From Misgurnus anguillicaudatus (taxonomy: Eukaryota > Chordata > Actinopteri > Cypriniformes > Cobitidae), in the NCBI RefSeq assembly GCF_027580225.2, contig NC_073355.2, forward strand, positions 23,339,501-23,403,500: a stretch of DNA of 64,000 nucleotides, given 5' to 3'. Numbering within the stretch: position 1 is the stretch's first letter; every line of letters begins with the position of its first letter. Made by a program: the position numbers and the translations under genes. This document shows, piece after piece, positions 1 through 11,700 of this stretch. The notes under the pieces are model-generated. The model was given only the letters and a program-made list of their open reading frames with translations, ran no database searches and was not told where the DNA came from.

Positions 1-1114
1 GGATGGTTTAGATGACTTATTTGATCTGCTCACTATGAGTATAATAAAGGATATCTGTCATTTACATGTTCCTGGTAGATGCGCTCAACCTAAAGTAGTT
101 AATAATACAAAGTATTTTAGGATTGAACATAAATTTAATTTCTTGAATCATTTTTTCCAAATCCTGTAAGGTTTGGCATGTTTCAAAATGGCATTAGTTT
201 GTATAAGTAGATGAAATTAAAAGAACCCATAAGAGCTCACAGCTGTTACTGCAAACATCAATTGTGTTGAATCTTATCAAAGGACAAAAATGAAGATGTA
301 ATTATGCTAGAAACATTATAATTTAAGTTCAAATAATAAGACAAAATGGCTTAAACAGAAAGTTGAAGACTAAATAATGTTATCAGATCTGATGCTAAAC
401 TATCAACCACCAAATAACACCTCTGTTTGACTCATGTATGAGGGATGTGCATTTTTTGCTGAGAGACTTATTGCTCAAGATTGAAAAATCAGCCCATTTT
501 TTTATTAGAATGAGGGATAAAATTAGATTTTTTTCTGCCTGTTCTCTTGCTAGACTTGAGATTGGACTCTGTTTATGAGTGAATGACATTAAACTTTAAG
601 CCCTTGAACTATTTTATGTGCTAGACAATGTATTCATCAAAACACAGAACAGAACTGAACATCAAGACCAGTGAGCAAAACAAAAGAAATGTCTGATAAT
701 ATGAGTTAGACTGGTGTTCATTTCTTTTTATCAATCTTATTCATCATTACGCTCGTCCATTATTATTCTCCCTAGTTTGTTTACTTGCTTATACATTTGA
801 GATTGTCATGACAGATATGAAAATGTACAATAAAAAAATCAAAGTAAAAAAGACTAATCGATGAAAATAGCTGAGGTACAACACCATCCATAACTGAATG
901 GGAGGAGCATGCTTGCTTATATAATCACCTTGCAGTGCATAGTAATATTTTAAGTGAACTTTAGATTTAAATATCCAAAGGAAAACATAACCACAATATT
1001 TCAATATTTGTTAAAATGGTGATTTTTAAACTTTCTGTTGTAGCATTTGTCCTTTGCGCACAGGTTGTTGGATCAAGTCTCAATAAAGACAAAGATATCT
1101 GGACAGCTAATAAC
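1..1114. other. No gene recognised; AT-rich unique DNA
   Basis: I see no exon with plausible splice sites, no RNA gene and no repeat with clear ends. The open frames on either strand here are short and have no recognisable protein motif. Confidence 0.5.
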
Positions 1115-1654
1115 TTAAAGGGGTCATATTATGATATTTTTTTAAGATGTAAAAGAAATCTTTGCTGTTCTCAGAGTGCGTATGTGAGTTTTGGCTCAAA
1201 ATATTCCACAGCTAATTCATTATAGCATATTAAAATTGTTAATTTGTATGCCTGAGAAAAAGTGTGCCGTTTTTGGGTATGTCTTTTAAAATGCAAATGA
1301 GCTGATGAAGTGCAAACATTGATCACAATGATGGTGGTTTGTTGTAATTGAAACTCAATTATGCGGTCAAGTACTTTTTTCTTTCTCTCTTTCTCTCTCC
1401 ACTATGGCAGTGCTGTGGTAGGATATTGCAGATAAAGGGGGCGGTATTATTGTAATTCGCCTTGCTACCTACCTCACAAAACAGGCAAAATGTGAATGAC
1501 CTAATTTTTCACATGCTTGCAGAAAATAGCTTACCCGAACAAAGTTATTGGGTTGATCTTTATTACATTTTCTAGGTTGATAGAAGCACGGGGGAACCAA
1601 TTATAGCACTTAAACATGAAAAAAGTCTGATTTTCAAGCTATGACCCCTTTAAG
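1115..1654. mobile_element. TTAA-flanked MITE
   Basis: The left end reads TTAAAGGGGTCATATTATGA and the right end is an inverted match, CTATGACCCCTTTAA. The ends are therefore inverted repeats of about 16 bp bounded by TTAA. The interior has no coding capacity. TTAA target duplications are typical of piggyBac- and Kolobok-type DNA transposons; which superfamily mobilised this copy is not shown by the sequence. Confidence 0.75.
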
Positions 1655-2471
1655 GTATTTTGAGATATTTGTATTTGTGCGTGCGTGCGTGCGTGCGTGT
1701 GTGTGTGTTTATTGATTGATTTATATATGTGGACTTATATGTGTGCATATGTTCAGTTGGAATAAGCAGCACTTATAATATATTATACTATAATTTAAGG
1801 AAACAAATGGGATATCTTTGTTGGATTTATGGGAAGGAGATCTTCTAGTAGCAAAGGTATTAAGTAGGCTACTTTTGGTGGAGGTATACACTGTCCGAAT
1901 CCTTCATTTTCTCCAATGTCTCTTTTTTTGTTTACATGTTCATAAAGAACGAGACAGACCACAATACTAACTGATCTCACTTAGTTGTGATAGACACATA
2001 CAAATAATATGAAAGAAATGTAATCTGCAACATAAATTAGACAAAAATATAAACTATTTACATTTGAGTAATATCTTAAGATAGGGAAAGATGTTGAAAT
2101 TATCAAAGTTTTCAAATCTTATAAACCTTATAAAATGATATAATTAAACAAATTCTGTATATAGATTATGAGACCACAACATGTAGCCTACTCATGCCTA
2201 AACACTAAATCGTGTATGGCTGTGTAGGTTTGACATAATTTGAAACACATAATAAAGTTAGTAGCTAAATAACAAATTATAAACAGTAATCATTATGATT
2301 AGGCCTTATACACATTTTGTTTTAATGAATTGTTGCTTTCCCAGAAGAAAGAAATATATGATACATATAGAGAAATATGCTTTAATACATATAGCCATGT
2401 CATCTCTGAACCAAATAAAATATGTTTTTGTTTCCTAAATTAAATGAGAAAGTGTTATAACGTAGTAACGC
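1655..2471. other. Intergenic DNA with a short GT/GC microsatellite
   Basis: A GTGC/GT simple repeat lies at about 1678-1708. The rest is AT-rich and shows no exon, RNA gene or bounded repeat that I can recognise. Confidence 0.5.
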
Positions 2472-2772
2472 TAGGTGAATGACGTCACGAGAGCGATTCG
2501 AAAGCACGGCTCTCGCGGTACCTTGACGTCATACTCCGATCAGTCTGCGCAGAGCCGCATGAAGTTATATGGGTGATTTACTTCCTTTGATCAGCAGATG
2601 GCGATCATTTGTGTTTTTGACACGCGTAAGCTCGACACCAAAGAAGTAGCAGTTTGTTGTTTTGGGGTTGAGGTGAACGGAATCTGCATTGTAGTCGTTT
2701 TAAAACATTTGCGATACGGACAACCGTTACATTAGACATTAGAAATGCCTGAATGTTAAATTCGAAGACACG
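2472..2772 (+). promoter_or_regulatory. Promoter and 5' leader of the THAP-integrase gene
   Basis: This is a local GC- and CpG-rich island in AT-rich surroundings, immediately upstream of the ATG at 2773. It contains two perfect palindromic CRE sites, TGACGTCA, at 2480-2487 and 2524-2531. ACTCTCGCGG-type sequence lies between them, and AGCAGATGGCGATC (CTCF-like) is near 2593. The part around 2500-2570 shares blocks with a repeat at 33.15-33.24 kb, so the promoter may be built on transposon sequence. The transcription start is not determined. Confidence 0.6.
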
Positions 2773-5700
2773 ATGGTGTTTTATTGCAGCGCATATAACT
2801 GTAAAAATTCTACAAAGGACAAGAGCCTGTCATTTCACCAGTAAGTTAAACATCCACTATATTTTTAACCTACTGATGCATGCTTATTATAGATCCAGAT
2901 GATGTATCTGTCTTTTTTTTAGGTTTCCCCTGAACAACCCCAATTTGCTGAAAAAATGGCTGAAGAATTTAAGGTGGAAAGATTGGACTCCAGCTTCACA
3001 CAGTAAAATTTGCTCCGTCCACTTTGATAAGAAGTGTTTAACAGTGGAGGGAAAGAGAATAAGACTGCAACCATGGGCTGTGCCAACCATCTTTACGTTT
3101 TCAAACCGAGAGCAAGAAAGAAAGGTGATCTGTACTATTTCGACTGCAGTGATGTTGTTCTTCAAATTTAAATAAATGTCTTTGTCTTATGACTTTTTTC
3201 TGGTTGTCATACTACAGGCTAAGATTAACCCAAGAAGCAGAAGGGCTTTGGTGAGTTACAAAACTATTAAGTGTGTTTTATGCTGTTGTTAAGAAATATT
3301 TCAGCAACATGCTTTTCTTGCATGCAAAAATATCTCCCTCCCTTTGATTTGGATTGAAAGGGTCTTGTTGCCAACTCAAACCCTGCTGTGCCAGGTGAAG
3401 CTTCCAGTGATGCACAAGACAAAGCAGCAGACTCCGAAACATTTGATAGAAACAGCCCAGAGCACCAAACTACAGATAACCAGAACACTACCAAGAAAAG
3501 GTCCAAACAGATGACAGCAGACCTACAGAGTAATGCTGTGCAGTCTCTCACAGGTCCAGAGAAAAGGTTTGTAATTGCTTATGTATGTGGTGTAATAACA
3601 TGCAAGATTGTCAACATCCCCTGATACATCTCACCACCACAATTATTAAATGCCTGCTTTCATTATTATTCCTGCTTTCTTTATATTTTCATGTCTGGTC
3701 AGACCACCATGGACCATCCTGGGAGATGAGGCTCTTGACAAAAACATGACTTTACCCAGTTTCTTTCACAGTGGATACTGCTTACCAAAGGTATTGGAAT
3801 TTGTTTCATTTTCCAATTAAAGGCAGGATAGGCAGGAATTATCTAAAAAAACTTTTTTACAAATTTGTTGTAACTGTCTTTATATACCAATACATAAGTA
3901 AAATGTAAGTACTCTGAAAAAGAGTATAAAACTGTAGACCTCTCACCACTGTTTTAAACACAGCTCATTTTTCCATTCACTCCACCCCCTCCCTTCTGGG
4001 TTTCTTCTAAAGCCACGCCCCCAAAACACATGAACGCGTAACGCTGACCGGCTTTGCTGGTAGAAGCATTTACCAGATGAGCGGAGAGGAAGGAGCGCGG
4101 TGCATATAGTAACATCTTGTCACAGTCACATGTAATAATACAATTAACTTTATCACTATGAATATAAACAAGTAGGATGGCTTTTAGTACTCACTATTAA
4201 GCCAGTGTTTTGCATGGAAGAGTTTCCGTGATGAAAGCATTGTTGACTCTGATGAGGACTACACTCCGGAGACAATACCGCTACCGCATTGTCGACTCGA
4301 GGAAAAGTGGCGCGATATTTACTCTCGTTTGATTTCTTTGTTTATTCCTTTTTTTGCCTCGTTTGCCTTCACTGACTGCATATGCAGGTACTGTGAGTTC
4401 TGAATGCTCTTTCTCTGCCATACTTTTGCTCTTCCTAGAGTGCCTCGTGCACGTTCAAATCAATCGGGTGTGCGCATGTGTGGGCAGATCCCGTAGCAAC
4501 AGGGGTGGTGCTATCGTCGCGACAGAGAGTGATAGTCGCGCAAGCCAATCATTTGTTTCGTCCCGAATGGAAATAATTAACTGTGTTTAAAACAGTGGTG
4601 AGAGGTCTACAGACACTCAAGTTTTATACTCTCTTTTTCAGAGTACTTACATTTTAATTATGTATTTGTATATAAAGACAGTTTAAACAAATTTGTAAAA
4701 AAGTTTTTTAGATAATTTCTGCCTATCCTGCCTTTAAAAGATGTGTAGTGCTTCATGATCAAAAACAACAAGTTACAAAGTATTTTGTAATTTTGAACTA
4801 AAGACAGTACAAATTGTTGCCCTGAAAAATATCTGGACATTTATTGGAAAATTTGATCCCATTTGTATGATTTATGAAACTATGAAATGTATGCATTTCA
4901 TTAAATTAAATCAAATTTTAAACCAAATGGCATTTTCTTGTCATTCATTGTCAACAACAATACAAAATAAACACTTTGGATAAACAATATGAAAATGGAC
5001 AATATACAGTGTGTATTCATATACAGTAATAATATTTTTTATTGCAACTATATGTTTGCTGTTTTGTTGTTTCGCTCATAGAACATCCGCTGGACAGGAG
5101 ATGATGAATTAAATATAGTAAGTACTTTTATAATTTTTCTTTTTAATAGAATGCAATGGAAATCATTTTACAATGTATTATTCTTTCAAAATCCAGATAC
5201 CACATGTAGTTTATGGAGTTCCAGGGCAAACAAAACCCCATATAATTGAGGTAAGGAGGTTTACATGAGTATAATTAGTGATAGTTAATATTAGTGGTGG
5301 GCAATACCAGTTATTTTCTTGTCGATCCGATACCAAGTACTTTTAAGACAAGTATCACCGATACCAATACTGATTCTGATACTTCTATTAAATATTTTTA
5401 TGTAAGTATTAAATTTTATTAAAGTGATTTTATGGGGTCTTTTGAAAGCCATCATTATTAATATCAAATAAAATAAACATAACAACTTTTTGCATTGAAC
5501 ACTATTACAAGATTTCTTCACTTTATACGTTTTGAAGATAAAACAAGTGAATGCTGACATTAACATTTTTTTTTCTCTTGAGCCTATTTCATTTGACTGA
5601 TAAACTTATAAAAGTCAGTAGACTGGCATGCACTGAAAATCAAACCAGGGATGAGTGTGAATCTGCACTTAGTCGTGCTTTGTAAGGTATTTTGCTTTTA

Positions 5701-7292
5701 GATGTTTTGTCATATTTGTGGTATTACTGCAGTGGCATATTTTGTTGTTGTTGACAAATGTTTCACGAGGCTTCGCATTATTAACTGACCACAACAATGC
5801 ACTTAAACCTCTTTTAACCCTACCTGCGCTGACTGAGTGTGCTGGTAGTGACTGAGCGAATGAACGCTGTAATACTGATACAGCGGAAGGAGATGGGACT
5901 GAATAAGAGAACGCGGTGATACAGTGGAAGAAGATATAGTTCCCACTGACATTACAATTTAAAGGAACAGTATGTAGGATTGTGGCCAAAACTGGTATTG
6001 CAATCACACAACTGGTGGCCAATACACAAAATGACAACATAAACATCAGTTGAGGGCTGCAACTCCACTTTTTAAATGACAATATCCTGGCCAGACCACT
6101 GTTGTCAGTGATATAAGTATTTGAAATGAAAATGATTTCTTAATGTCTAGTGACATATCAGTGCCATTTTATGAATAATTGATATAAATTTCTTGCACAC
6201 TGTTCCTTTAAGTGTATTTATATACAAAACGGCGTCCAACTATTACTTAAAATTATAGAATCACTTGTTAAAAAACAAACAAACAAATAGAATCGATACT
6301 TGTACTTGAGAATCGATCCTTTTGATACAAAGGCAGGATCGATATATCACTAGTTAATATATTAGATATTAGTAATAATAGACATTTTCCAGCACCAAGA
6401 TTTTATAAGAAAACACAGCTAAAATCATTTTTTTGTGATTTACTTTTTTTGTACATAAAATCATCCTAATGTAAATAACATGCTTTGAAAATATAACCTT
6501 TATATCTTTAATAGTAATGAGTAAGAGTATAAAAGATTGAAATCACTCACTGAAATCAAACATTATTAGATTATGAGCCTGGATTTTACAGACAGGGTCA
6601 TATTAAGTAAACGTGAGCTTATGTTACAAAGCCGAGAGCCGGTGGAGTTGTCATCCTGCATGCATGCATACATAGACAGAATACAAGAATGTGTCATGTC
6701 TGTCTCTGCCACAATAATGTATCATATTTATTTAAAGGATCTGTGGGTGCCAATATAGATTTATGACATTGATTTGATTCATTATTCTCCAATATTGTAA
6801 AACATAAGACCTACCGCTGGGTGGTGGCCTTTCATTAACTCTTTTCTCTCAGGTTAAAGAGAAGTGGGAGTGGCTTGGCCTTGATGTCAGAGGCCCTTTC
6901 TCTCCCACAGTAGATCAGCACACGCACATCATGACCCTGACTGACTATCACTCCAAATGGGTGGAGGCATTTCCTTTGACTGAAAAACTCTGTAAGGATG
7001 TGGCCGGGTATCTCGCTGACATCATCCGACAGCAGGGCTACCCTCTCGGAATTCTCTCCCGGCTTTCCAAACAAACCATTGTGGAAGTAAGAGACAATGA
7101 TGTAGATAGGAAGTCGTTTTTTTGGAAAACAGTTCAGTTTTTCATTTCCCCTACTGTTTTTTTTTTTAGATTAACCGTGAATTGAAGAAACACCTAAGGT
7201 TGCTTGCAAACTCCTTGGTGATACATCACCGCCAAACTGGTTACGTGGATCTGGTCACTGAATCACTTCTCAATGAGTATGACAACATTAGG

Positions 7293-7356
<64 letters not shown>

Positions 7357-8125
7357 AATACTTTTTTAAAAGTGAAGTATCAAAAGCAATACTTAGTTTC
7401 TTACAGTATATACACCTACATAACCCAATGGTTTAGTTCCAACCCCAATCAATAACATCTACTTTCAAGTAATCCTGAAGACTTTACTTGTTCAGGTGTA
7501 TTTAACTAGGAATGAAGCTAAACTCTGCAGTGGCCTTCCAGAAGAGTCGTTAACTAGTACTGACTTGCTGTATTTTTCAGGATGCTGGATGAGCTGGTAA
7601 AGAAACACAAAGGCGTCTGGCACGTGGCCCTCCCTGCTGCCACCCTTCGCCTCTGCTGCACAAATCACCCCACGACCAGAGAGAAACCCTTCACCCGCAT
7701 GTGTGCCAGTGATACGCCATTCTCATCTTTACCCAGACAGCTGCCTGTAAGCTGTTCATTTGCAGTTTAGGAGATTATATTGAGTAGTCTAGTTGACATG
7801 GGCTTTTCATACAAAGTTACTTGGCAATTTAGTTTGTACTGGACTGTAAATAGATACTCTTGGCTTGATTGTTTTTGTCTTTTGCTTGTTATAGTACAGT
7901 GCTACTGATGTTCGCTTAAGTTCTTTTGTCATCTCATCCACTGAAGCTAATATTCCAGGAACTGTTACGGAGACATTGGTAAGATGTCTAAATTAAAATG
8001 AAATGTCATTCAGTTTTGTTCAATTAGTTTTACTTATAACCACCAATTATATATTTTTTCAGTTGCAGTTAAATGAAAAATCAAATTCGACGGTACAGAT
8101 CCTTGAAGAAGTTATCACATCATAG
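2773..8125 (+). CDS. THAP domain-Gypsy integrase fusion protein (12 exons)
   Basis: Exons I can join without a frame break: 2773-2840, 2923-3124, 3218-3250, 3361-3566, 3703-3790, 5082-5117, 5197-5250, 6853-7086, 7170-7276, 7581-7746, 7895-7978 and 8063-8125 (stop TAG). All use GT-AG. The product is about 446 residues. Residues 1-80 are a THAP zinc finger (C5, C10, C53, H56, W35, P25, closing AVPTIF at 75-80), a DNA-binding fold. A Ser/Gln/Thr-rich linker follows. Residues about 230-400 match the Gypsy/Ty3 integrase core: WLGLDVRGP, then LTDYHSKWVEAFPL, then IHHRQTGYVD. Of the DDE triad only D240 is kept; the second Asp is R299 (SRLSKQ for SDxG) and the Glu is D334. Catalysis is therefore unlikely, and a DNA- or protein-binding role is inferred. 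The integrase part resembles the domesticated GIN genes of vertebrates; I cannot tell whether this is GIN2 or a separate event. Exons 8 to 12 interrupt the former integrase, so the domestication is old. The start is chosen because the THAP domain begins at this ATG. Confidence 0.82.
3817..4737. mobile_element. TTAA-flanked element with long terminal inverted repeats
   Basis: It lies in intron 5 of the THAP-integrase gene. The left end TTAAAGGCAGGATAGGCAG is repeated inverted at the right end (CTGCCTATCCTGCCTTTAA). Similarity between the arms continues for roughly 150 bp, through TTTTTTACAAATTTGTT, AGTACTCTGAAAAAGAG and GTAGACCTCTCACCACTG. The middle, about 4000-4560, is GC-richer and has no transposase. 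It is a non-autonomous DNA element of 921 bp. Confidence 0.85.
5292..6352. mobile_element. hAT-type non-autonomous element, 8-bp target duplication
   Basis: An exact 8-bp duplication GTTAATAT at 5284-5291 and 6353-6360 bounds a sequence that starts TAGTGGTGGGCAATA and ends ATATATCACTA. Subterminal motifs GTCGATCCGATACC and GAATCGATCCTTTTGATAC are inverted relatives. An 8-bp duplication is the hAT signature. No intact transposase is present. It sits in intron 7 of the THAP-integrase gene and contains a younger TTAA element. Confidence 0.85.
5959..6211. mobile_element. Nested TTAA-flanked MITE
   Basis: The ends TTAAAGGAACAGTATG and CACACTGTTCCTTTAA are inverted repeats bounded by TTAA, inside the hAT-type element. 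It inserted after that element and has no coding capacity. Confidence 0.75.
7294..7353. repeat. (TA)n microsatellite
   Basis: About 30 uninterrupted TA units lie directly after the donor site of exon 9 of the THAP-integrase gene. The open frame through it is an artefact of the repeat. Confidence 0.95.
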
Positions 8126-8180
8126 TTGTCACTTTGTATTTTGTAAATGTTTTCATATTTTGATTTCTTTGTCCTTTTAT

Positions 8181-8272
8181 AATAAAAAGAATATAAATAA
8201 TGAAAGCATTTCTTGTCAAGCACCCTCCCATATTTGTTTTTTTGCTTTGTACAGATATTGTAAAGAAATAAA
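8181..8272 (+). promoter_or_regulatory. Polyadenylation signals of the THAP-integrase gene
   Basis: AATAAA occurs at 8181-8186 and again at 8267-8272, 56 and 142 bases after the stop codon. Either could direct 3' end formation; both imply a short 3' untranslated region. Confidence 0.55.
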
Positions 8273-8771
8273 ATTATTTTTTAAACCGAAAATGAGACTG
8301 CGTATTGATTGAATGCTGTTGATAAAAATTGCAAACCGATCTTTTAACTGCATAAAGGGAGATCACTTAAATCAACAGAGGTGGTTTAAAACAAATGCAT
8401 TACAGATTATCACGTTTTTATTATTTTATTAAATTATATTTCTAGATCAAATGCTCTAACGTGTGTTCTTTCCAAACGGTGGTCCATAGTAGGACTAAAA
8501 GTGGGAAGTTTTGTGAGAGGTTTAAGGTGTTACCCCTCTAAGTTCCACAATAAGCTCCGCTCTTACGTCCCAACACAGCAGATGGCGCTGTCGAGCAGCT
8601 TTCACATGAAAGTAAATGGCACAGAAGAACAGCACGAATAAAATTAACCCGTTAATGGAGCACTTTACTTACTTACCGCAAGCTTTCACTAGCTTTCTTC
8701 CACGTGTGGCGGATCGGTTGTCCGAACAGATGTCTAATGAAAAACTATTTTAATAAAATAATTGATTCATG
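8273..8771 (+). promoter_or_regulatory. Intergenic region and presumed nmrk2 promoter with CTCF-like motif
   Basis: The sequence at about 8573-8591 (ACACAGCAGATGGCGCTGT) fits the vertebrate CTCF core well. CGGTTGTCCG lies at about 8716-8725. Only about 0.65 kb separates the stop codon of the upstream gene from the nmrk2 ATG, so the nmrk2 promoter must be here or further 5' in shared sequence. Binding is inferred from the motif only. Confidence 0.45.
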
Positions 8772-11700
8772 ATGAGTAGAGTCATCATTGGAATTGGTGG
8801 GTGAGTAAAATGATCATGTGAAGTAATTAAATTATTGTCCCATTGTCCAGTCCCTACATAAACTGTAAATCTCATCTAATGTATTTACTAGGATGACAAA
8901 TGGAGGAAAGACTACGCTGAGTAAACATCTTCAAGATGTTTTGCCTAAAAGCTGTGTTATTTCTCAAGACAACTTCTTCAAGGTAACACATAATAAAAAA
9001 GATTGCTAGTAGGCTATATAATTTCTGACTGCATGGGCTAAGTTACTGAAACTGGTTTAAGCTGGTCCTTTCAGTCTGGCAAAGCTGGTGGTCAGCTGGT
9101 CTTCTGACGAGCTTAAAAAGTGACTAAAACACAGGTAGATCAGCTTATAAAGTGACTAAGACACAGCTAGACCAGCTTAAAAAGTGACCAAAACACAGCT
9201 AGGACAGCTTGAAAGGGGACCAAAACACAGCTAGACCAGCTTAAAAAGTGACCAAAACACAGCTAGGCCAGCTTAAAAGGGGACCAAAACACAGCTAGGA
9301 CAGCTTGAAAGGGGACCAAAACACAGCTAGGCCAGCTTAAAAGGGGACCAAAACACAGCTAGGACAGCTTAAAAAGTGACCAAAACACAGCTAGACCAGG
9401 GGGGTATTGCACAAAAGTAGAATTAAGAAAGCCAGGATAACAGAAAAGGCCCAGCTTGACCTAGTTTAATCAGCCCATCCTGGCTAAGTCTGTTGCACGA
9501 TTGCTAAGCCAGGATGAGAACGTTCAGCTATGTCAAGCCAGGTGTAGCTAGCTAGGATAAGTGCACGTTCACGGAATTCTTAAACAGACCACTGGATTGA
9601 TCACAGAATCACTGATGCAAAAATTGATAAAACTCATAAAAATTCATCATGAAACTGCAAACACTTAACTACTACTATGTGTATCTACAGCATTTGATGC
9701 AAAAAGTGTGCATTATTTTAAAAAAGCTATTTATTTCCTATAACAATTTATATTTGGTGGAACTAAACAGAAATCATTGAATTATTATAAGATTTAAGTA
9801 CAGGATTTGACCATATGAAGAATTTTTTAAGGAAAATATTAGGAAAAGGCAACAATAAAAATGCAAACATGCTGGTGTCTCTGTAATACCAAGAAGCCCT
9901 CAATATGGGATCCTTTAGTGCATAAAAGTGGATTTCAACCCCACCCCCAAACTAAAGCTTTCAAAAATACTACATTTACTGTGAGCTTCATAAAGTTTTC
10001 AAACAGTTGTATTCATTGACATGCTATAAAACACTGAATAGTATATTCTGGATTGTTGGTAAATAGCCACCATTTTCAAACAAGGTTGGTTTGGACTGGA
10101 ATATTGGGAAGTAAGATGGTAGGTCCCTTGAGGGGGCCAAAAGGACATCTGGAAGATATGTAGAGTACCCTAAAGATGGGCATGGGAAAAAAATGAATCA
10201 TGTCTTCTAAAATTAATTTACTTTCATGCAGGATAATTCACTATAGCATGCTGCAATAAAGCATCACTGACTATTTTAATATGGGCATGAAATAAGAAAA
10301 AAATTGAGGTACAGTATGAATACAATACTCTGACCTCTCTATGGACTATCATTATATGAAAGATCTGTGAGGTGGACAGCACTATAATTCATATTCAAAC
10401 ATAAACTCTGGGATGCAATACTAGCATCTTCAAGTGAAATAAAGACAAAAACTGTAGACTTACAAGTTTAATAAATGGGACAGTAAAAGTCATGTCAAAA
10501 ACATGCTCATATATTATTATGTAACCTGTCTTAAATACATTATTTGATTTACAATGATTTTTTTATTATCTGTCTATGCACCACATTTGACACATATCTG
10601 TTTTGTGGATTATTTTAACACACTGAATTTTGATCAAGTGCATTTTGCATAAAAATTTGGAAAAGCATAATTTGCATATTTTTTAAGTAATAAAGTATCT
10701 TTTGAGATTTTAAATACGTCAAATTATGTATTTAAATAGAATAACATGCACAATGTCATATAACTATTGAGATTAAAATACAATTTGTAAAATTACTGAC
10801 TTTATTTTAAAAAACAAACAAAAATAGCATGTGCATAATAATTTGGACCATCCATCACTTTCAGAAAATCAAGATCAAGGACATTTTGCAATGCTGATGA
10901 CTTGATTGCAGAAATAAATCTACACATAAGGTAGTATCTGCTGACATATTTTATTGTCTGTACTAAGTTTAACATTAAAAAAGTCTTATATATCTGTCAC
11001 AGGGGTGGGTGCCATCCACTGCATTCAAAGACAATAGGGAAAGCTGTTACACAAAATAATGCCTGTTCTACTGTGACTGCCCTTATGTAACACTTTATGG
11101 AGTAATCTGTTCCTGTTACTTGCAATCTTGTAGAAGTGATTTATCTGAAATGGTATAGTCTGCTATACCATGCTGTGGATGTTTTATGAGTCTGTGGTGT
11201 CTGGGGGTCTGTTGGGTGAGGTATGAAAGTGGCGGACAGAAATAAACTGGACAAATTCATTAGAGGCGCTGGACTGTACTTGGTATGGAGCTGAACTCTG
11301 TTCACTCTGTTCTGTTGTGGCTGAGAAAAGAAAACTGTCAAAACTATATTCAATTCTGAGCAATCCCTTTCACCCACATAGGGTGCTGGCCGAACAGAGA
11401 AGTACATTTAGTCAGAGACTGATCACTGCTAAGTGTTCTACTGAGCGTTTTAGCAGATCCTTTATACCTGTGGTCATGAGGCTGTTTAACTCCACTTTGT
11501 AAGTGCTGGGACAATGCACTATTGAAGTAAATTACCTTTTTTTATACGGGAAAAGTTATAGTTTTTTTTCTTATCTATTAATTTTTAAATCATGGATGGG
11601 CAGTTATGTTTTTATTTCTGTTTTCTTTAATTTCTTTCTTTTCTATAATTGTAACATTAAAGCAATTTCCCCCTGGGATTAATAAAGTTCTTTGAATTAA

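Noticed and set aside
1016..1225. A secreted small protein (MVIFKLSVVAFVLCAQVVGSS...) with a signal-like N-terminus
   Set aside because: The frame runs into a MITE from 1115 on. Only about 33 codons precede it, with no donor site to save them. It could be a lost first exon, but nothing supports that.
5669..6082. A 137-codon minus-strand frame
   Set aside because: It spans the hAT element and its nested TTAA element and carries no protein motif.
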